Source: Leclercia adecarboxylata (lineage in GTDB: Bacteria > Pseudomonadota > Gammaproteobacteria > Enterobacterales > Enterobacteriaceae). Taken from it: 64,000 bases of DNA. A program made the translations under genes and the position numbers. The notes beneath the pieces are model-generated. The model did no database searches and had not been told where the DNA came from. It saw nothing but the letters and a program-made list of their open reading frames with translations. The stretch spans positions 3,968,001-4,032,000 of the forward strand of contig NZ_CP040889.1 in NCBI RefSeq assembly GCF_006171285.1. Reading direction: 5' to 3'. Within the stretch, counting starts at the first letter, position 1. Each line of letters opens with the position of its first letter. This document shows, piece by piece, positions 1 to 8,528 of the stretch.

Positions 1-493
1 CGGGAATGGATTTACGCTCGCGGATCGGTGGGTTGCGCGGCCAGAGCCACTCTGGTTCATTGACCAGCTCAATACCTGCAGGCAGGGTAGGACCGTCGTT
101 GAGCGTAACGCCTTGACGTAACGCCGTCAGCGCTGCTTCGTCCGGCACGCCTTCAACCTGCACATAGTAGATTTTGCCGGTGCGCTTACCGGGCTGGGTC
201 AGCCTGGCCTGCAGTTCACCATCATTGGTGAGCACCAGCAGCCCTTCGCTGTCGCGATCGAGCCGGCCTGCGGCATAGACCCCCTGGACAGGGATGTAAT
301 CTTTCAACGTGCTGCGTCCGGCTTCGTCGGTAAACTGCGGCAGGACATCGTAAGGTTTATTGAACAAAATAACGCGTGTCGGCGCGCTTTGCTTGCGCGG
401 TCTGGACGCTTGTCGTTTGCTGAATCGTTCAACCCGGTGATTTCTAAAAGAAGTTTTCTGCATGGTATTTTCAGACGTTATCAATTGCCGCAT
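1..493 (-). CDS. rluE: 23S rRNA pseudouridine synthase RluE, 3' end outside window
   Basis: Partial gene. RluE converts U2457 of 23S rRNA to pseudouridine. The visible N-terminal part contains the RsuA-type signature [17 protein letters not shown] with the catalytic Asp, preceded by [14 protein letters not shown]. The minus-strand ATG at 493 gives a leader beginning [15 protein letters not shown], matching the long E. coli form; a second ATG at 463 would remove ten residues. It is divergent from icd, the same arrangement as in E. coli. The C-terminal end lies left of base 1. Confidence 0.93.
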   Translation of the reverse strand, partial: MRQLITSENTMQKTSFRNHRVERFSKRQASRPRKQSAPTRVILFNKPYDVLPQFTDEAGRSTLKDYIPVQGVYAAGRLDRDSEGLLVLTNDGELQARLTQPGKRTGKIYYVQVEGVPDEAALTALRQGVTLNDGPTLPAGIELVNEPEWLWPRNPPIRERKSIP

Positions 494-610
494 TATAGCC
501 TAATAACGAATGCCTTTCATGGCGCCAGACATTCAGGTACTATCGATGGGCTCATTACAAATTATTAACATAAGATCAGTAACAACCAGAAGCGCTCGAA
601 GGAGAGGTTA

Positions 611-1861
611 ATGGAAAGCAAAGTAGTTGTTCCGGCGGAAGGTAAAAAGATCACCCTGCAAGACGGTAAGCTGAACGTCCCACACAATCCGATTATCCCG
701 TTCATCGAAGGTGACGGTATCGGTGTTGACGTAACCCCAGCGATGCTGAAAGTGGTGGATGCCGCTGTTGAGAAAGCCTATAAAGGCGAGCGTAAAATTT
801 CCTGGATGGAAATTTACACCGGTGAAAAATCTACCCACGTTTACGGCCAGGACGTCTGGCTGCCAACTGAAACTCTTGACCTGATCCGTGACTACCGCGT
901 TGCCATCAAAGGCCCGCTGACTACGCCAGTCGGTGGCGGTATTCGCTCCCTGAACGTTGCTCTGCGTCAGGAACTCGACCTGTACGTTTGTCTGCGCCCG
1001 GTACGTTACTACCAGGGTACGCCAAGCCCGGTTAAACACCCTGAACTGACCGACATGGTTATCTTCCGTGAGAACTCCGAAGATATCTATGCTGGTATCG
1101 AGTGGAAAGCGGACTCCGCAGAAGCAGAGAAAGTGATCAAGTTCCTGCGCGAAGAGATGGGCGTGAAGAAAATTCGCTTCCCTGAACATTGCGGTATCGG
1201 CATCAAGCCGTGCTCCGAAGAAGGCACAAAGCGCCTGGTTCGTGCAGCGATCGAATACGCAATCACCAATGACCGTGACTCTGTGACCATCGTTCACAAA
1301 GGCAACATCATGAAGTTCACCGAAGGCTCGTTCAAAGACTGGGGTTACCAGTTGGCGGCGGAAGAGTTCGGTGGTGAACTGATCGACGGCGGCCCATGGC
1401 AGAAGATCAAGAATCCGAACACCGGCAAAGAGATCATCATTAAAGATGTGATCGCCGATGCGTTCCTGCAGCAGATCCTGCTGCGTCCGGCTGAGTACGA
1501 CGTTATCGCCTGTATGAACCTGAACGGTGACTACATCTCCGACGCTCTGGCGGCGCAGGTTGGCGGTATCGGTATCGCACCAGGCGCGAACATCGGTGAC
1601 GAGTGCGCGCTGTTCGAAGCGACCCACGGTACTGCACCTAAGTACGCGGGCCAGGACAAAGTGAACCCAGGTTCAATCATCCTGTCCGCAGAAATGATGC
1701 TCCGTCATATGGAATGGTTCGAAGCCGCAGACCTGATCGTTAAAGGTATGGAAGGCGCGATCAACAACAAGACCGTGACCTATGACTTCGAACGTCTGAT
1801 GGAAGGCGCTAAGCTGCTGAAATGTTCAGAGTTTGGTGACGCGATCATCGAAAACATGTAA
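611..1861 (+). CDS. icd: NADP-dependent isocitrate dehydrogenase
   Basis: Full-length 416-residue TCA-cycle enzyme oxidising isocitrate to 2-oxoglutarate with NADP. The AceK phosphorylation site is visible in [13 protein letters not shown] (Ser about 113). A GGAGAGG ribosome binding site lies just before the ATG. The last 164 bp are not the ancestral chromosomal end: they belong to attL and were brought in by the prophage, which restores the same 52 C-terminal residues with synonymous changes. The ancestral end survives at 18239-18401. The protein should be fully functional. Confidence 0.97.
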   Translation: MESKVVVPAEGKKITLQDGKLNVPHNPIIPFIEGDGIGVDVTPAMLKVVDAAVEKAYKGERKISWMEIYTGEKSTHVYGQDVWLPTETLDLIRDYRVAIKGPLTTPVGGGIRSLNVALRQELDLYVCLRPVRYYQGTPSPVKHPELTDMVIFRENSEDIYAGIEWKADSAEAEKVIKFLREEMGVKKIRFPEHCGIGIKPCSEEGTKRLVRAAIEYAITNDRDSVTIVHKGNIMKFTEGSFKDWGYQLAAEEFGGELIDGGPWQKIKNPNTGKEIIIKDVIADAFLQQILLRPAEYDVIACMNLNGDYISDALAAQVGGIGIAPGANIGDECALFEATHGTAPKYAGQDKVNPGSIILSAEMMLRHMEWFEAADLIVKGMEGAINNKTVTYDFERLMEGAKLLKCSEFGDAIIENM

Positions 1862-1866
1862 TCCAG
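1698..1866 (+). repeat. attL: phage-borne copy of the icd 3' end
   Basis: Direct repeat of 18238-18406, offset 16,540 bp. The two copies are identical over 1714-1812 (99 bp) and 1814-1864 (51 bp), with single differences at 1708, 1713, 1813 and 1865. Similarity continues weakly through the terminator hairpin. Strand exchange must lie in one of the identical blocks. Confidence 0.93.
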
Positions 1867-1883
1867 ATTTCGGGTTGTATGCG

Positions 1884-1911
1884 AACGGGAGCCAGTTGGT
1901 TCCCGTTTTTT
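1884..1911 (+). terminator. Terminator after icd, carried by the phage
   Basis: Hairpin with AACGGGA/TCCCGTT arms followed by a T run. It has the same outer arms as the hairpin at 18424-18454, so the phage appears to carry a substitute terminator as well as a substitute icd end. Confidence 0.85.
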
Positions 1912-1978
1912 ATTATTAGCTTTTGAACGGTTATCAAAAATTTATCAAAACAAGTTATCAAAACCCCACCCCAAAATC

Positions 1979-3106
1979 CTATATCGCGATTGTCGTCCAG
2001 TCCTTCCCGCGGTCGTCGTTGTAGCGATCGGTCTGCTGCTGTGACTTGTGGCCGAGCAACTTTTTAGTGTCAATTCCCTGTTCCTTATAAAGACGTTCCG
2101 ATAGCGATCGCTGCTCATGGAATGTCGCCGGCGTTCCTTCCCTCCAGTCGATCCCTGCCTTATCCCGGGCCTTACTAAAATTCATTGTGAGCGTGTTCGC
2201 TTTAACCTGGGCACCACGCTCTGCTTGCGAAGTGGCCCTGAAAAAATGGACGAGGTAAGGGCTAACCGCATAATCCCGACAGCGCGATATAACATCCCGC
2301 AAACTCCAGTTAATGGCGTTCAGTCGGAGCGATAACGGGATCGCGATTTTGCTTCCCGTTTTCTCCTGAATAATGTGCAGCTGGTCATCCCAGACATCGC
2401 TAAATTTCATCCTCGAAATATCACCCAGGCGTTGGCCGGTTACTAAAGCCAGCAACATAGCATTACCCATATACTGGTGGTTTGCGTCTGCAATCTCGAA
2501 TATCCGCTGCCATTCCTCAAGGCTAAGTCGCTGCCGGGTGATTCTACGTCTGGGCTTTTTAGTGGCTGACGCAGGATCGTAACCCGGGGGAACTTCACCT
2601 GCGTGTTGCGCTTCTTTAAATATATCGACCAAAACGGTTCGAATAACCTGAGCCATTCTCGCCTGACCCGCCGCAATATATTCATCAAGAATTTGGGCGA
2701 TATCGCGTACATCAACGGATGGCAACAGTTTCATACCAACACGTTCACGCAGTAGAGTCGCTGGCTTATTTTTTTGTTTGAATGTGTTTAATTTAATGTC
2801 ACCTGAAGCCAGGCGCTCTTCCTGAATTTTCCAGTATCGGTCGAGCCATGTTGAAACCGTGATCGCTTTGCCTTTGCTTGTGGCGATCCTGTCACTGATC
2901 GCCAAAATCTGCCGGCTTCTCTGTTCTGCCAGGCGCGCGTTTGCCTCAGTAGCAATCGCGATGGCATCCAATTCGTCAGTGCCCAGCGCATGGAACTTGC
3001 CGGTGACTGGATGTTTATAGCGCCAGTAAACCTTGTTCACCTTCCTGCTGTAGAGAGGGTAAAGGTTCGGTACAGAAACATTGTTTTTACGTGGTCTGGC
3101 AGCCAT
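1979..3106 (-). CDS. Phage integrase, tyrosine recombinase
   Basis: A 375-residue lambda-type integrase. Catalytic residues can be placed: Arg226 (TGQRLGDIS), Lys about 253, His330 and Arg333 (FHEQRSL), His353 (LLGHKSQ) and nucleophile Tyr362 (DRYNDDRG). The basic N-terminus (MAARPRKNN) is the arm-type DNA-binding segment. It lies next to attL, reads toward icd, and overlaps xis by 20 bp. Location and type fit the icd-specific integrases of e14 and phage 21. It appears intact. Confidence 0.95.
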   Translation of the reverse strand: MAARPRKNNVSVPNLYPLYSRKVNKVYWRYKHPVTGKFHALGTDELDAIAIATEANARLAEQRSRQILAISDRIATSKGKAITVSTWLDRYWKIQEERLASGDIKLNTFKQKNKPATLLRERVGMKLLPSVDVRDIAQILDEYIAAGQARMAQVIRTVLVDIFKEAQHAGEVPPGYDPASATKKPRRRITRQRLSLEEWQRIFEIADANHQYMGNAMLLALVTGQRLGDISRMKFSDVWDDQLHIIQEKTGSKIAIPLSLRLNAINWSLRDVISRCRDYAVSPYLVHFFRATSQAERGAQVKANTLTMNFSKARDKAGIDWREGTPATFHEQRSLSERLYKEQGIDTKKLLGHKSQQQTDRYNDDRGKDWTTIAI

Positions 3107-3332
3107 CGTTCAAAATCCTTTGCAGCAATATGGAGTCGTTCTTCTTAACTACCGGCGCGGTCAGTTCACCTACCAACTCAGCATCTTCACGAACGCGCCA
3201 TAAGCGGCCCTGCTTCATTGCTGGTGGAGAGAACTGATTCTGTTTCGCATAACGTCGAAGTGTCGACACGCTTGGAGGGTTGCTTCTGTATTTTTCAGCG
3301 GCCCACTCTTCGAGAGTTAACATCTGGATCAT
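3087..3332 (-). CDS. Phage excisionase (Xis-like)
   Basis: An 81-residue basic protein with a MerR/Xis-like winged-helix N-terminus (MLTLEEWAAEKYRSNPPSVS followed by TLRRYAKQNQF) and WRVREDAE. Its end overlaps the start of int, the usual lambdoid xis-int arrangement. It would bend attachment-site DNA for excision. The true start could be the Met at residue 4. The assignment rests on length, motif and position. Confidence 0.82.
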   Translation of the reverse strand: MIQMLTLEEWAAEKYRSNPPSVSTLRRYAKQNQFSPPAMKQGRLWRVREDAELVGELTAPVVKKNDSILLQRILNDGCQTT

Positions 3333-3384
3333 ATGCTTTACCCCATAATGGCCCAGTAATGGGCCATTGGCTGAAATATTGTAA

Positions 3385-5652
3385 TCAGATTGCTGTCAGG
3401 CGCTGCCAGATAGCGGATACGTATTTGACCTGGTGGCGGGCGTCCGCCAGGGCATTATGCTGATCCCCCTCGAGAGGAATGTCGTAGCGCGAGTTCAGCC
3501 CAACAGCTTTGCCCAGTTCGACAACGGTACGCACGTCCCGGTAGTTCCAGTGCGGGATCGGGAATGGCGTGTCGGCCAACTCGAATGCCGCCTCCAGAAG
3601 AGAGCAATCAAACGAACTACCATTCCCCCAGAGCTGAACGGTCTTCGATCCGTTAGCCGCGTTTTCAGCGATGAAGTCGAGGAATTGCTCCAGCGCTTCC
3701 ACCAGACCGACCGTATCCTCTACCACGATTGCAGATCGGGCTTCTGGCGATTGCTTCAGCCACCAGAGGATGGTGCCGGCATCTGGCCTGGCCCCGAATG
3801 ACATCGAAGATTCAAGGTTAATTACCTGATAATATTCAGCACCGGTTTTCCCGCTGACAGGGTCAAAGAATACCGCCCCCACTGAGACAATCGGTGCGCC
3901 TGGTTTTTTACCCATGGTTTCGAGATCCACCATCAGGTGCGTGAACATGGTTTCAGAGTTTGAGGTATCAGGCTCCAGCGCTTCCAGTTCCTCTTTCAGG
4001 TCTGTTTCCATCACCATATAGGTTGCATCGCCAACCGTGGCGCCACAGTCAGGGCAACCGCCGCCACCTTCGGCACCACAGCCAGTGCAGACGGTTCCCG
4101 CTACGGCATTTGTTTGCGCAGCAGTTGCATCAGCGCTTTCGCCTGGCGGAACCGCGTCAATACTTTCTCCTTCCTCTGGGTCAGTCTTTTCCATCTGCAC
4201 ATCGCTGGTGGTCTCCTCATAAACGGGTGAACGGTCATCATTTTCTGGTTGGTTTTCGTTCATCAGGCCTTCGATGGAGAACATGCCTCCGCCGAGGCCC
4301 GCGACCTGCGGCTGACTGTTGGCCTCATCCGCACGACGGCGTGCTCCCTCTTCACGTACGCGTTTCAGGTTTTCCTCGTGAGTGCAGAGGGGGGCTCGAG
4401 AAGATTTGTCATCTGCAGGATTGATGGTTATTTCATTCTCAACCTGAGCAGCGGAGGCTGCAGGGATCGGCAGCAGTTCGGTTGCAGCGTTAAACTCAGC
4501 CGTCATTGTCTGGTTCACGAACTCAAGGTGAGCCGCAGGCGTCAGATGGATATTCTCTGGCGCGATGCGCACCAGATTAAAGATGGCTGTGCGGTTCACT
4601 GCCAGAACGCCGGGCTGGTTGCGCAGAATTTTGCTCCACGATTTCCATGGTTCTTCTTTTTTCTCGATGATTTCTTTGGCGCGGCGGGCGATGCTGCCCG
4701 GGATTTCTCGGTAGTTGAAGTCCATCGGCAGCAGGGCGCTGGCAATCTCCAGATCGAGGGTATCCAGAGTGTGATGCGCGCCTTCACCGCGATCAGTGAC
4801 ATACCCGCTGTCGGCATTGGTACCAGCGTCGGTGCGCTGCACGTGATTGATGCGGTTGCCGGTGGCCCATTCGCGCGCCAGGATCCCGCGGTCGATATAT
4901 GGGGTTGCTACCCAGGCTTTAGTGAACTGCAGCAGCAGGCCCAGCTCATGGCGTTTTTCTATGCTGAACACTCTGCGAATGGCGGCGGTATAGCGCCAAA
5001 GGTCTTTGGTATCGAAAGCCTTAACTTCTGCAAAGTTTTCAGCGGCGAGCAGCAGATCCTGGACATAACCATTGTCGGTATCCATTTCCAGTGCGTAGAG
5101 CTCTGCATTCTCGCTGCGGGTGATGTGGTGGCGCAGTTCGTCCACCGTCAACTGGGCAAGCAGCTGTTTGCGGAATGGCATTTTGCAAACGGGGTAGTGG
5201 GCACCACCATCATCGTGTTCGCTGATCTTCAGGCCGTACTCATACAGGGAATTAGGCACTTCTGTAGCAGCGCTACTATTATCTAAGATATCAACAGATG
5301 TTTTCGTCGTGTCAGGGGAGGAGGCATCACTGGTTGTCACCGGGGCGAGGGTGGTTTCACCCTGAGATGCGGCGGCGGGGATCGCGTTCCAGGTGCGCTG
5401 GTCTTCGGCCAGTTCGTAGCGTTCGCACCAGGTGTAATCGATGGTGCTTTCTTCCGGCAGGTCATTGAACACTGGAAAATCTGTGCGGATCGGTTTGAGG
5501 TAGTCTTTTCCACGACCTGTTTCGATACCTGCATCTTCCAGTTCAACATCAAGTTGCAGCGCTGCGCGCGATTCGGTTTTGGCTGTAAACCAGATTACGC
5601 CGTCAGGTTTGCCCGATTTCTGGGTCGCCTTAATATGATAAAAAAATTCCAT
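3385..5652 (-). CDS. RecE-like N-terminus fused to a DEDDh 3'-5' exonuclease
   Basis: A 755-residue phage protein. Residues 1-95 and about 230-380 resemble the non-nuclease N-terminal half of Rac-prophage exonuclease VIII (RecE), including VTDRGEG and the zinc-ribbon-like CTGCGAEGGGGCPDC. The RecE nuclease domain is replaced by a DnaQ-fold domain at about 574-755, with Asp576 and Glu578 (VDLETMG), Asp682 (SSFDCSLL), and His732 and Asp737 (HNALAD). The DEDDh set is complete. No recT partner is present. It probably acts in phage DNA processing; substrate is unknown. It is often auto-annotated exodeoxyribonuclease VIII. Confidence 0.85.
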   Translation of the reverse strand: MEFFYHIKATQKSGKPDGVIWFTAKTESRAALQLDVELEDAGIETGRGKDYLKPIRTDFPVFNDLPEESTIDYTWCERYELAEDQRTWNAIPAAASQGETTLAPVTTSDASSPDTTKTSVDILDNSSAATEVPNSLYEYGLKISEHDDGGAHYPVCKMPFRKQLLAQLTVDELRHHITRSENAELYALEMDTDNGYVQDLLLAAENFAEVKAFDTKDLWRYTAAIRRVFSIEKRHELGLLLQFTKAWVATPYIDRGILAREWATGNRINHVQRTDAGTNADSGYVTDRGEGAHHTLDTLDLEIASALLPMDFNYREIPGSIARRAKEIIEKKEEPWKSWSKILRNQPGVLAVNRTAIFNLVRIAPENIHLTPAAHLEFVNQTMTAEFNAATELLPIPAASAAQVENEITINPADDKSSRAPLCTHEENLKRVREEGARRRADEANSQPQVAGLGGGMFSIEGLMNENQPENDDRSPVYEETTSDVQMEKTDPEEGESIDAVPPGESADATAAQTNAVAGTVCTGCGAEGGGGCPDCGATVGDATYMVMETDLKEELEALEPDTSNSETMFTHLMVDLETMGKKPGAPIVSVGAVFFDPVSGKTGAEYYQVINLESSMSFGARPDAGTILWWLKQSPEARSAIVVEDTVGLVEALEQFLDFIAENAANGSKTVQLWGNGSSFDCSLLEAAFELADTPFPIPHWNYRDVRTVVELGKAVGLNSRYDIPLEGDQHNALADARHQVKYVSAIWQRLTAI

Positions 5653-5709
5653 CTTGGAGCCTCGTTTGGGTGTAAGATACCCAACAGCTAATGAACGCTG
5701 CTTAGGTAG

Positions 5710-5732
5710 TGGTCATTGGTCAAAACTCGATT
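5710..5732 (-). repeat. 23-bp prophage motif, copy 1
   Basis: In the sense of the leftward transcript this reads AATCGAGTTTTGACCAATG followed by ACCA. It is identical to 8527-8549 on the opposite strand and lies between the Rrf2-like gene and the RecE-like gene. Confidence 0.8.
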
Positions 5733-5789
5733 CCGGAAAGCTTTGGTCGGCTGACCGGGTACTTAACCCGCCTTGCGCGGGTTTTGTGC

Positions 5790-6131
5790 TTATTGGGCGC
5801 TGGGCTTGTTCGCCAGCTGAGAGATAAGCACTCCATCAAGTGCATCAAGCACCGGGTCGAACGTGGTATTCGACGGGATCTTGCTGACTGCGCGGATGAC
5901 TGCTGAAACTGAGATATCACCTTCACGAAGGCTATAGCCGCCGCCCGGCCCTCTGTGCGAGGTGACCAGCTTGCCGCTGCGCAGCCGCTTAAAAATTTGC
6001 TCCAAGTAGGAAACCGAGAGCTTCGATTCTTTACTCAGTGTGGCGAGGGGTACTGGCTTGCCGCAGTAGATTCTTTCCAGAACCGCAACAGCCTGGACAG
6101 ATGCCATCACTCGTTTCATTCCAAATTCCAT
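5790..6131 (-). CDS. Rrf2-family winged-helix regulator, phage-encoded
   Basis: A 113-residue protein matching the DNA-binding part of Rrf2/IscR regulators: MKRVMASVQAVAVLERI, then LATLSKESKLSVSYLEQIF, then LVTSHRGPGGGYSL. The three Fe-S cysteines of IscR and NsrR are absent; the only Cys is in YCGKP. It is therefore probably an iron-sulfur-independent repressor. It starts three bases after the stop of the upstream gene in the leftward operon. Its target is unknown. Confidence 0.82.
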   Translation of the reverse strand: MEFGMKRVMASVQAVAVLERIYCGKPVPLATLSKESKLSVSYLEQIFKRLRSGKLVTSHRGPGGGYSLREGDISVSAVIRAVSKIPSNTTFDPVLDALDGVLISQLANKPSAQ

Positions 6132-6134
6132 TGT

Positions 6135-6470
6135 CTATCCCTTCACCGGATCCCGGCCGTAGCCAGGGTTATCTTCAATAGCATCCTGCAGAACCAGAAT
6201 CGCTTCGCTGTATGGAAGGGTCAGTGCCAGCCTAATCGCCGTCCCGAACGTCTCTGCTACCAGTTCAAACTTCTGAGCGAGGCGGTTCGCTTCCTCGGTC
6301 TGCTCCTCAACAGCCTCCATTTCAAACTGGTGCTCCTGCCAGACTTCATCCATAACGTCTTCTTCAACTTCACCGCGCAGCGCTTCTTTAACTTCAAGAA
6401 CAGGCAGGATGCCGATTAACTCCTCTGCCGGTGCGGTGCTATATCGCAATGCCAGTTCGTTCGCTGACAT
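6135..6470 (-). CDS. Hypothetical acidic phage protein
   Basis: A 111-residue protein if it starts at the Met of MSANELALRY. That start is preferred because GGAGG lies six bases upstream; an ATG nine codons earlier has no such site. The middle is strongly acidic and probably helical (EVEEDVMDEVWQEHQFEMEA). I recognise no family. It lies in the leftward early operon directly before the Rrf2-like gene. Confidence 0.7.
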   Translation of the reverse strand: MSANELALRYSTAPAEELIGILPVLEVKEALRGEVEEDVMDEVWQEHQFEMEAVEEQTEEANRLAQKFELVAETFGTAIRLALTLPYSEAILVLQDAIEDNPGYGRDPVKG

Positions 6471-6618
6471 AAATCCTCCGGAAAAAAGGCCCGCCACGGG
6501 CGACGGGCAAAGAGAACTTTTCCAATTTAACCAGAACAGGTCATCGACTCCTCTCTGGTTGAGATGGCGGGATTACCATCACGATGCCATATGCACCTGG
6601 CATCAGGCTGGCAACAGC

Positions 6619-6637
6619 CATTGGTCGAAACTCGATT
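6619..6637 (-). repeat. 23-bp prophage motif, copy 2 (partial)
   Basis: Nineteen bases match the other copies with one change (GAGTTTC for GAGTTTT). On the transcript the motif starts at the stop codon of the DUF1482 gene. Confidence 0.7.
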
Positions 6638-6818
6638 AAAAATGTAACGCTGGCTGTTGGTCGTCAGCCGATTTGTATGGGTAACACTGTCCTTTCACGT
6701 GCTGCTCTGCGGCAGCTGCTTCACAAACCGCCTCGGTCCTATGAACGCCGAGCATGATGTCTGAGCATTCCCCGGTGAGGGCGCAGACGGTAACGATTAA
6801 GGCGAAAAGCGAGTTCAT
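6636..6818 (-). CDS. DUF1482 family small phage protein
   Basis: A 60-residue protein with a hydrophobic N-terminus (MNSLFALIVTVCAL) and conserved-looking VHRTEAVCEAAA and KGQCYPY segments. This is the pattern I know from DUF1482 proteins of Salmonella and E. coli lambdoid prophages. Function is unknown. It may be membrane-anchored or exported, with three cysteines. It overlaps the preceding small gene by four bases. Confidence 0.75.
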   Translation of the reverse strand: MNSLFALIVTVCALTGECSDIMLGVHRTEAVCEAAAAEQHVKGQCYPYKSADDQQPALHF

Positions 6819-6937
6819 GCGTTGAGCTCTGGGTTGCCTTTCTGCGCCATGAAGTAGCAGAACTTGCGGATCAAAACTTCAAAGATGTTGAGGCGAATAG
6901 CCTGCTGCCCAACTGGGTTACGTGCGTAGTCGATCAT
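6815..6937 (-). CDS. Small hypothetical phage protein
   Basis: A 40-residue ORF starting MIDYARNPVGQQA, chosen because AAGGAG lies seven bases before its ATG. A longer in-frame version to 7009 (MTKTNAQQALPF, 64 residues) has a weaker site and cannot be excluded. It is the first gene after PL in the leftward operon and overlaps the DUF1482 gene by four bases, suggesting translational coupling. No family recognised. Confidence 0.6.
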   Translation of the reverse strand: MIDYARNPVGQQAIRLNIFEVLIRKFCYFMAQKGNPELNA

Positions 6938-7083
6938 GATTATCTCCTTATTGCCATTTACGTCTGGCCGACGGAACGGTAAAGCCTGCTGCGCGTTAGT
7001 TTTTGTCATCTCATCCGGTGTTTCATATGCCGCCGGCAGCTACTACGTGGGCGTCCTGCCTGGATGACTGAATTTGTGAAATC

Positions 7084-7112
7084 AGACTACAAATAAATTT
7101 GTCATCAGTCAA
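7084..7112 (-). promoter_or_regulatory. PL promoter with embedded left operator
   Basis: Minus-strand -35 TTGACT at 7107-7112, 17-bp spacer, -10 TAGTCT at 7084-7089. The spacer contains TGACAAATTTATTTG, closely similar to the operator at 7694-7712. It would drive the leftward early operon under the CI-like repressor. Confidence 0.65.
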
Positions 7113-7175
7113 ACTGATTATGACATATTTTATTTCAATGATTATTTTAGAAGGGATTTTAGGTTGGCGAGACAC

Positions 7176-7206
7176 AAAAAAAACGCCGCTAAAAGCGGCG
7201 TTTTTG
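7176..7206 (-). terminator. Terminator after the repressor gene
   Basis: Eight-bp stem ACGCCGCT/AGCGGCGT with loop AAA, A run on one side and T run on the other, so it may act in both directions. It separates the repressor gene from PL. Confidence 0.85.
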
Positions 7207-7213
7207 TTCTTTT

Positions 7214-7651
7214 TTAGTCTTTGTTCGGGGTCGGTTCTATTTTTCTCTTGCTCAAGAACTCTGCCATAAACCTATCGAGCTCTTCGAGGCGATCACTAGC
7301 CGACTGAACGAAGCGTGTTTGTTCTACCTCTGGGAGTTGATCAAACACCTCTAGTAAAGCAGCCTGCTTTTCAGTTAACACAGTTTTGCTGGCTGTAGTG
7401 GCCTTAAGTTGAGCCTCTTCTTCATCAGTCATGAAGAACCAATACAGTGGTTTTCCAAGGGCTTGAGGAAATAATGCAAGCTTTTCCTTGCGAGGAAAGT
7501 TACCTGTATTACACCAGTTACTGACTGTTTGAGAATTGACGCCAACTCTCCTGCCTAACTCAGATTGAGATATGCCAGCTTCCTCAAGAGCTCTTAATAG
7601 TCGTTCTTCGAAGTTCATATTCGGATCCAAATTAAACCTATTAGCAAGCAT
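7214..7651 (-). CDS. CI-like prophage repressor without a LexA-type protease domain
   Basis: A 145-residue protein. The Cro/CI helix-turn-helix is near residues 25-50 (AGISQSELGRRVGVNSQTVSNWC). The rest is short and helical and lacks the S24 autocleavage domain with its Ser/Lys dyad. Such short repressors are not removed by RecA-stimulated self-cleavage, so induction would need another route. The start may be Met1 or Met12 (MNFEERLL); neither has a strong ribosome site. It is divergent from the Cro-like gene over the operator region. Confidence 0.82.
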   Translation of the reverse strand: MLANRFNLDPNMNFEERLLRALEEAGISQSELGRRVGVNSQTVSNWCNTGNFPRKEKLALFPQALGKPLYWFFMTDEEEAQLKATTASKTVLTEKQAALLEVFDQLPEVEQTRFVQSASDRLEELDRFMAEFLSKRKIEPTPNKD

Positions 7652-7687
7652 ACAAAGTTTCTTTTCAGTTGTGACTGATTAAGTTTC

Positions 7688-7716
7688 TTGACATTGACAA
7701 ATTATTTATCAATTAT
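7688..7716 (+). promoter_or_regulatory. PR promoter with palindromic right operator
   Basis: -35 TTGACA at 7688-7693, 17-bp spacer, -10 AATTAT at 7711-7716. A near-perfect palindrome, TTGACAAATTATTTATCAA, at 7694-7712 fills the spacer and overlaps the -10. The related sequence at PL supports it as the CI/Cro operator. Confidence 0.7.
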
Positions 7717-7740
7717 GTGATTCCTAAACTAGGAGGAACC

Positions 7741-7971
7741 ATGAACGAAGCCATTCAACAAAAAATTATTTCTTTGTGTGGAAGTCAGTCTGAACTAGCT
7801 CGCCGCCTGGGTAAGAACTCGCAGACAGTATCAGTCTGGTTTCGCACTCAAGTTGCCAGCACTGAAGTTCTTAATGCCTGCAGGGCTCTGGACTGGCAGG
7901 TAACTCCGCACGAGTTGCGCCCTGATCTCTACCCGAACCCCACTGATGGTTTGCCTCAAAAGGAAGCCTAA
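7741..7971 (+). CDS. Cro/YdaS-like helix-turn-helix protein
   Basis: A 76-residue protein starting MNEAIQQKIISLCGSQ with an AGGAGG site immediately upstream; an earlier in-frame ATG at 7717 has none. The HTH is GSQSELARRLGKNSQTVSVW, followed by a short tail. Size, divergence from the repressor and the PR operator identify it as the Cro-type regulator. It resembles YdaS of the Rac prophage. Its stop is two bases before the next gene. Confidence 0.82.
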   Translation: MNEAIQQKIISLCGSQSELARRLGKNSQTVSVWFRTQVASTEVLNACRALDWQVTPHELRPDLYPNPTDGLPQKEA

Positions 7972-7973
7972 TC

Positions 7974-8528
7974 ATGCAATCAGTAACGTTTGAACATCTT
8001 AATAGGCAGAACGCCGCTTCGCTGAAAACAAGAAATCAGATTGAGCATCGGCGCCGGGACTCAACGCGCCATCGCGCGATTTTGTCTGCCGTTCGTGAGT
8101 GGGAGGCAACTATCCCGGGCCAGGCGCAGGACGTGGTTACGAAGCTGGTGGCCGAGCAGTGGGCAAAAGACGGCGGGCGGGGGATCACCGTGAACAAGCA
8201 AAACCTCTATCGCTACCTGAAAAACGAAACCAACTCCAGCAAGTATACGGCTCACGTCATGCAGCTCTCAAACGCGATCAGTTTGGCGATGCCCATCGAG
8301 ATAGCCAGAAAGCATGGACTTCGACAGGGCAAAACCGATATCGAGCTGGTGGCCGAAGCGATTAAAGAAACTGGCGAGCACCATCAGGCCAAGCTGCTTG
8401 GCCTGCCGACCAAGAAGCAGGCGAAAGAGGGGTTCGAAAACCTTCTCGCCAACGCAGCACTGCTACCGGGAGAACTGGCTGGTGTGGTGATCGCTCATCT
8501 GCAGGCGCTGGCTCCGCTATTTACGTAA
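7974..8528 (+). CDS. YdaT-like phage early protein
   Basis: A 184-residue protein directly after the Cro/YdaS-like gene. The N-terminus (MQSVTFEHLNRQNAASLKTR) and general layout resemble proteins annotated as toxin YdaT family, which sit at this ydaS-ydaT position in Rac-like prophages. In Rac, YdaT overproduction disturbs cell division. Here the role could equally be that of a CII-like regulator. The assignment rests on position plus weak recall of the family. Confidence 0.55.
   Translation: MQSVTFEHLNRQNAASLKTRNQIEHRRRDSTRHRAILSAVREWEATIPGQAQDVVTKLVAEQWAKDGGRGITVNKQNLYRYLKNETNSSKYTAHVMQLSNAISLAMPIEIARKHGLRQGKTDIELVAEAIKETGEHHQAKLLGLPTKKQAKEGFENLLANAALLPGELAGVVIAHLQALAPLFT

Noticed and set aside
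608..1627. Long minus-strand frame over icd
   Set aside because: Shadow of strong codon bias in icd; no ribosome site and protein resembles nothing. The same holds for frames opposite gapA, gdhA, yeaG and astC.
2117..5286. Plus-strand ORFs over int and the nuclease gene, the longest 345 residues
   Set aside because: Shadows of the leftward operon; they overlap genes with clear catalytic motifs and have no signals of their own.
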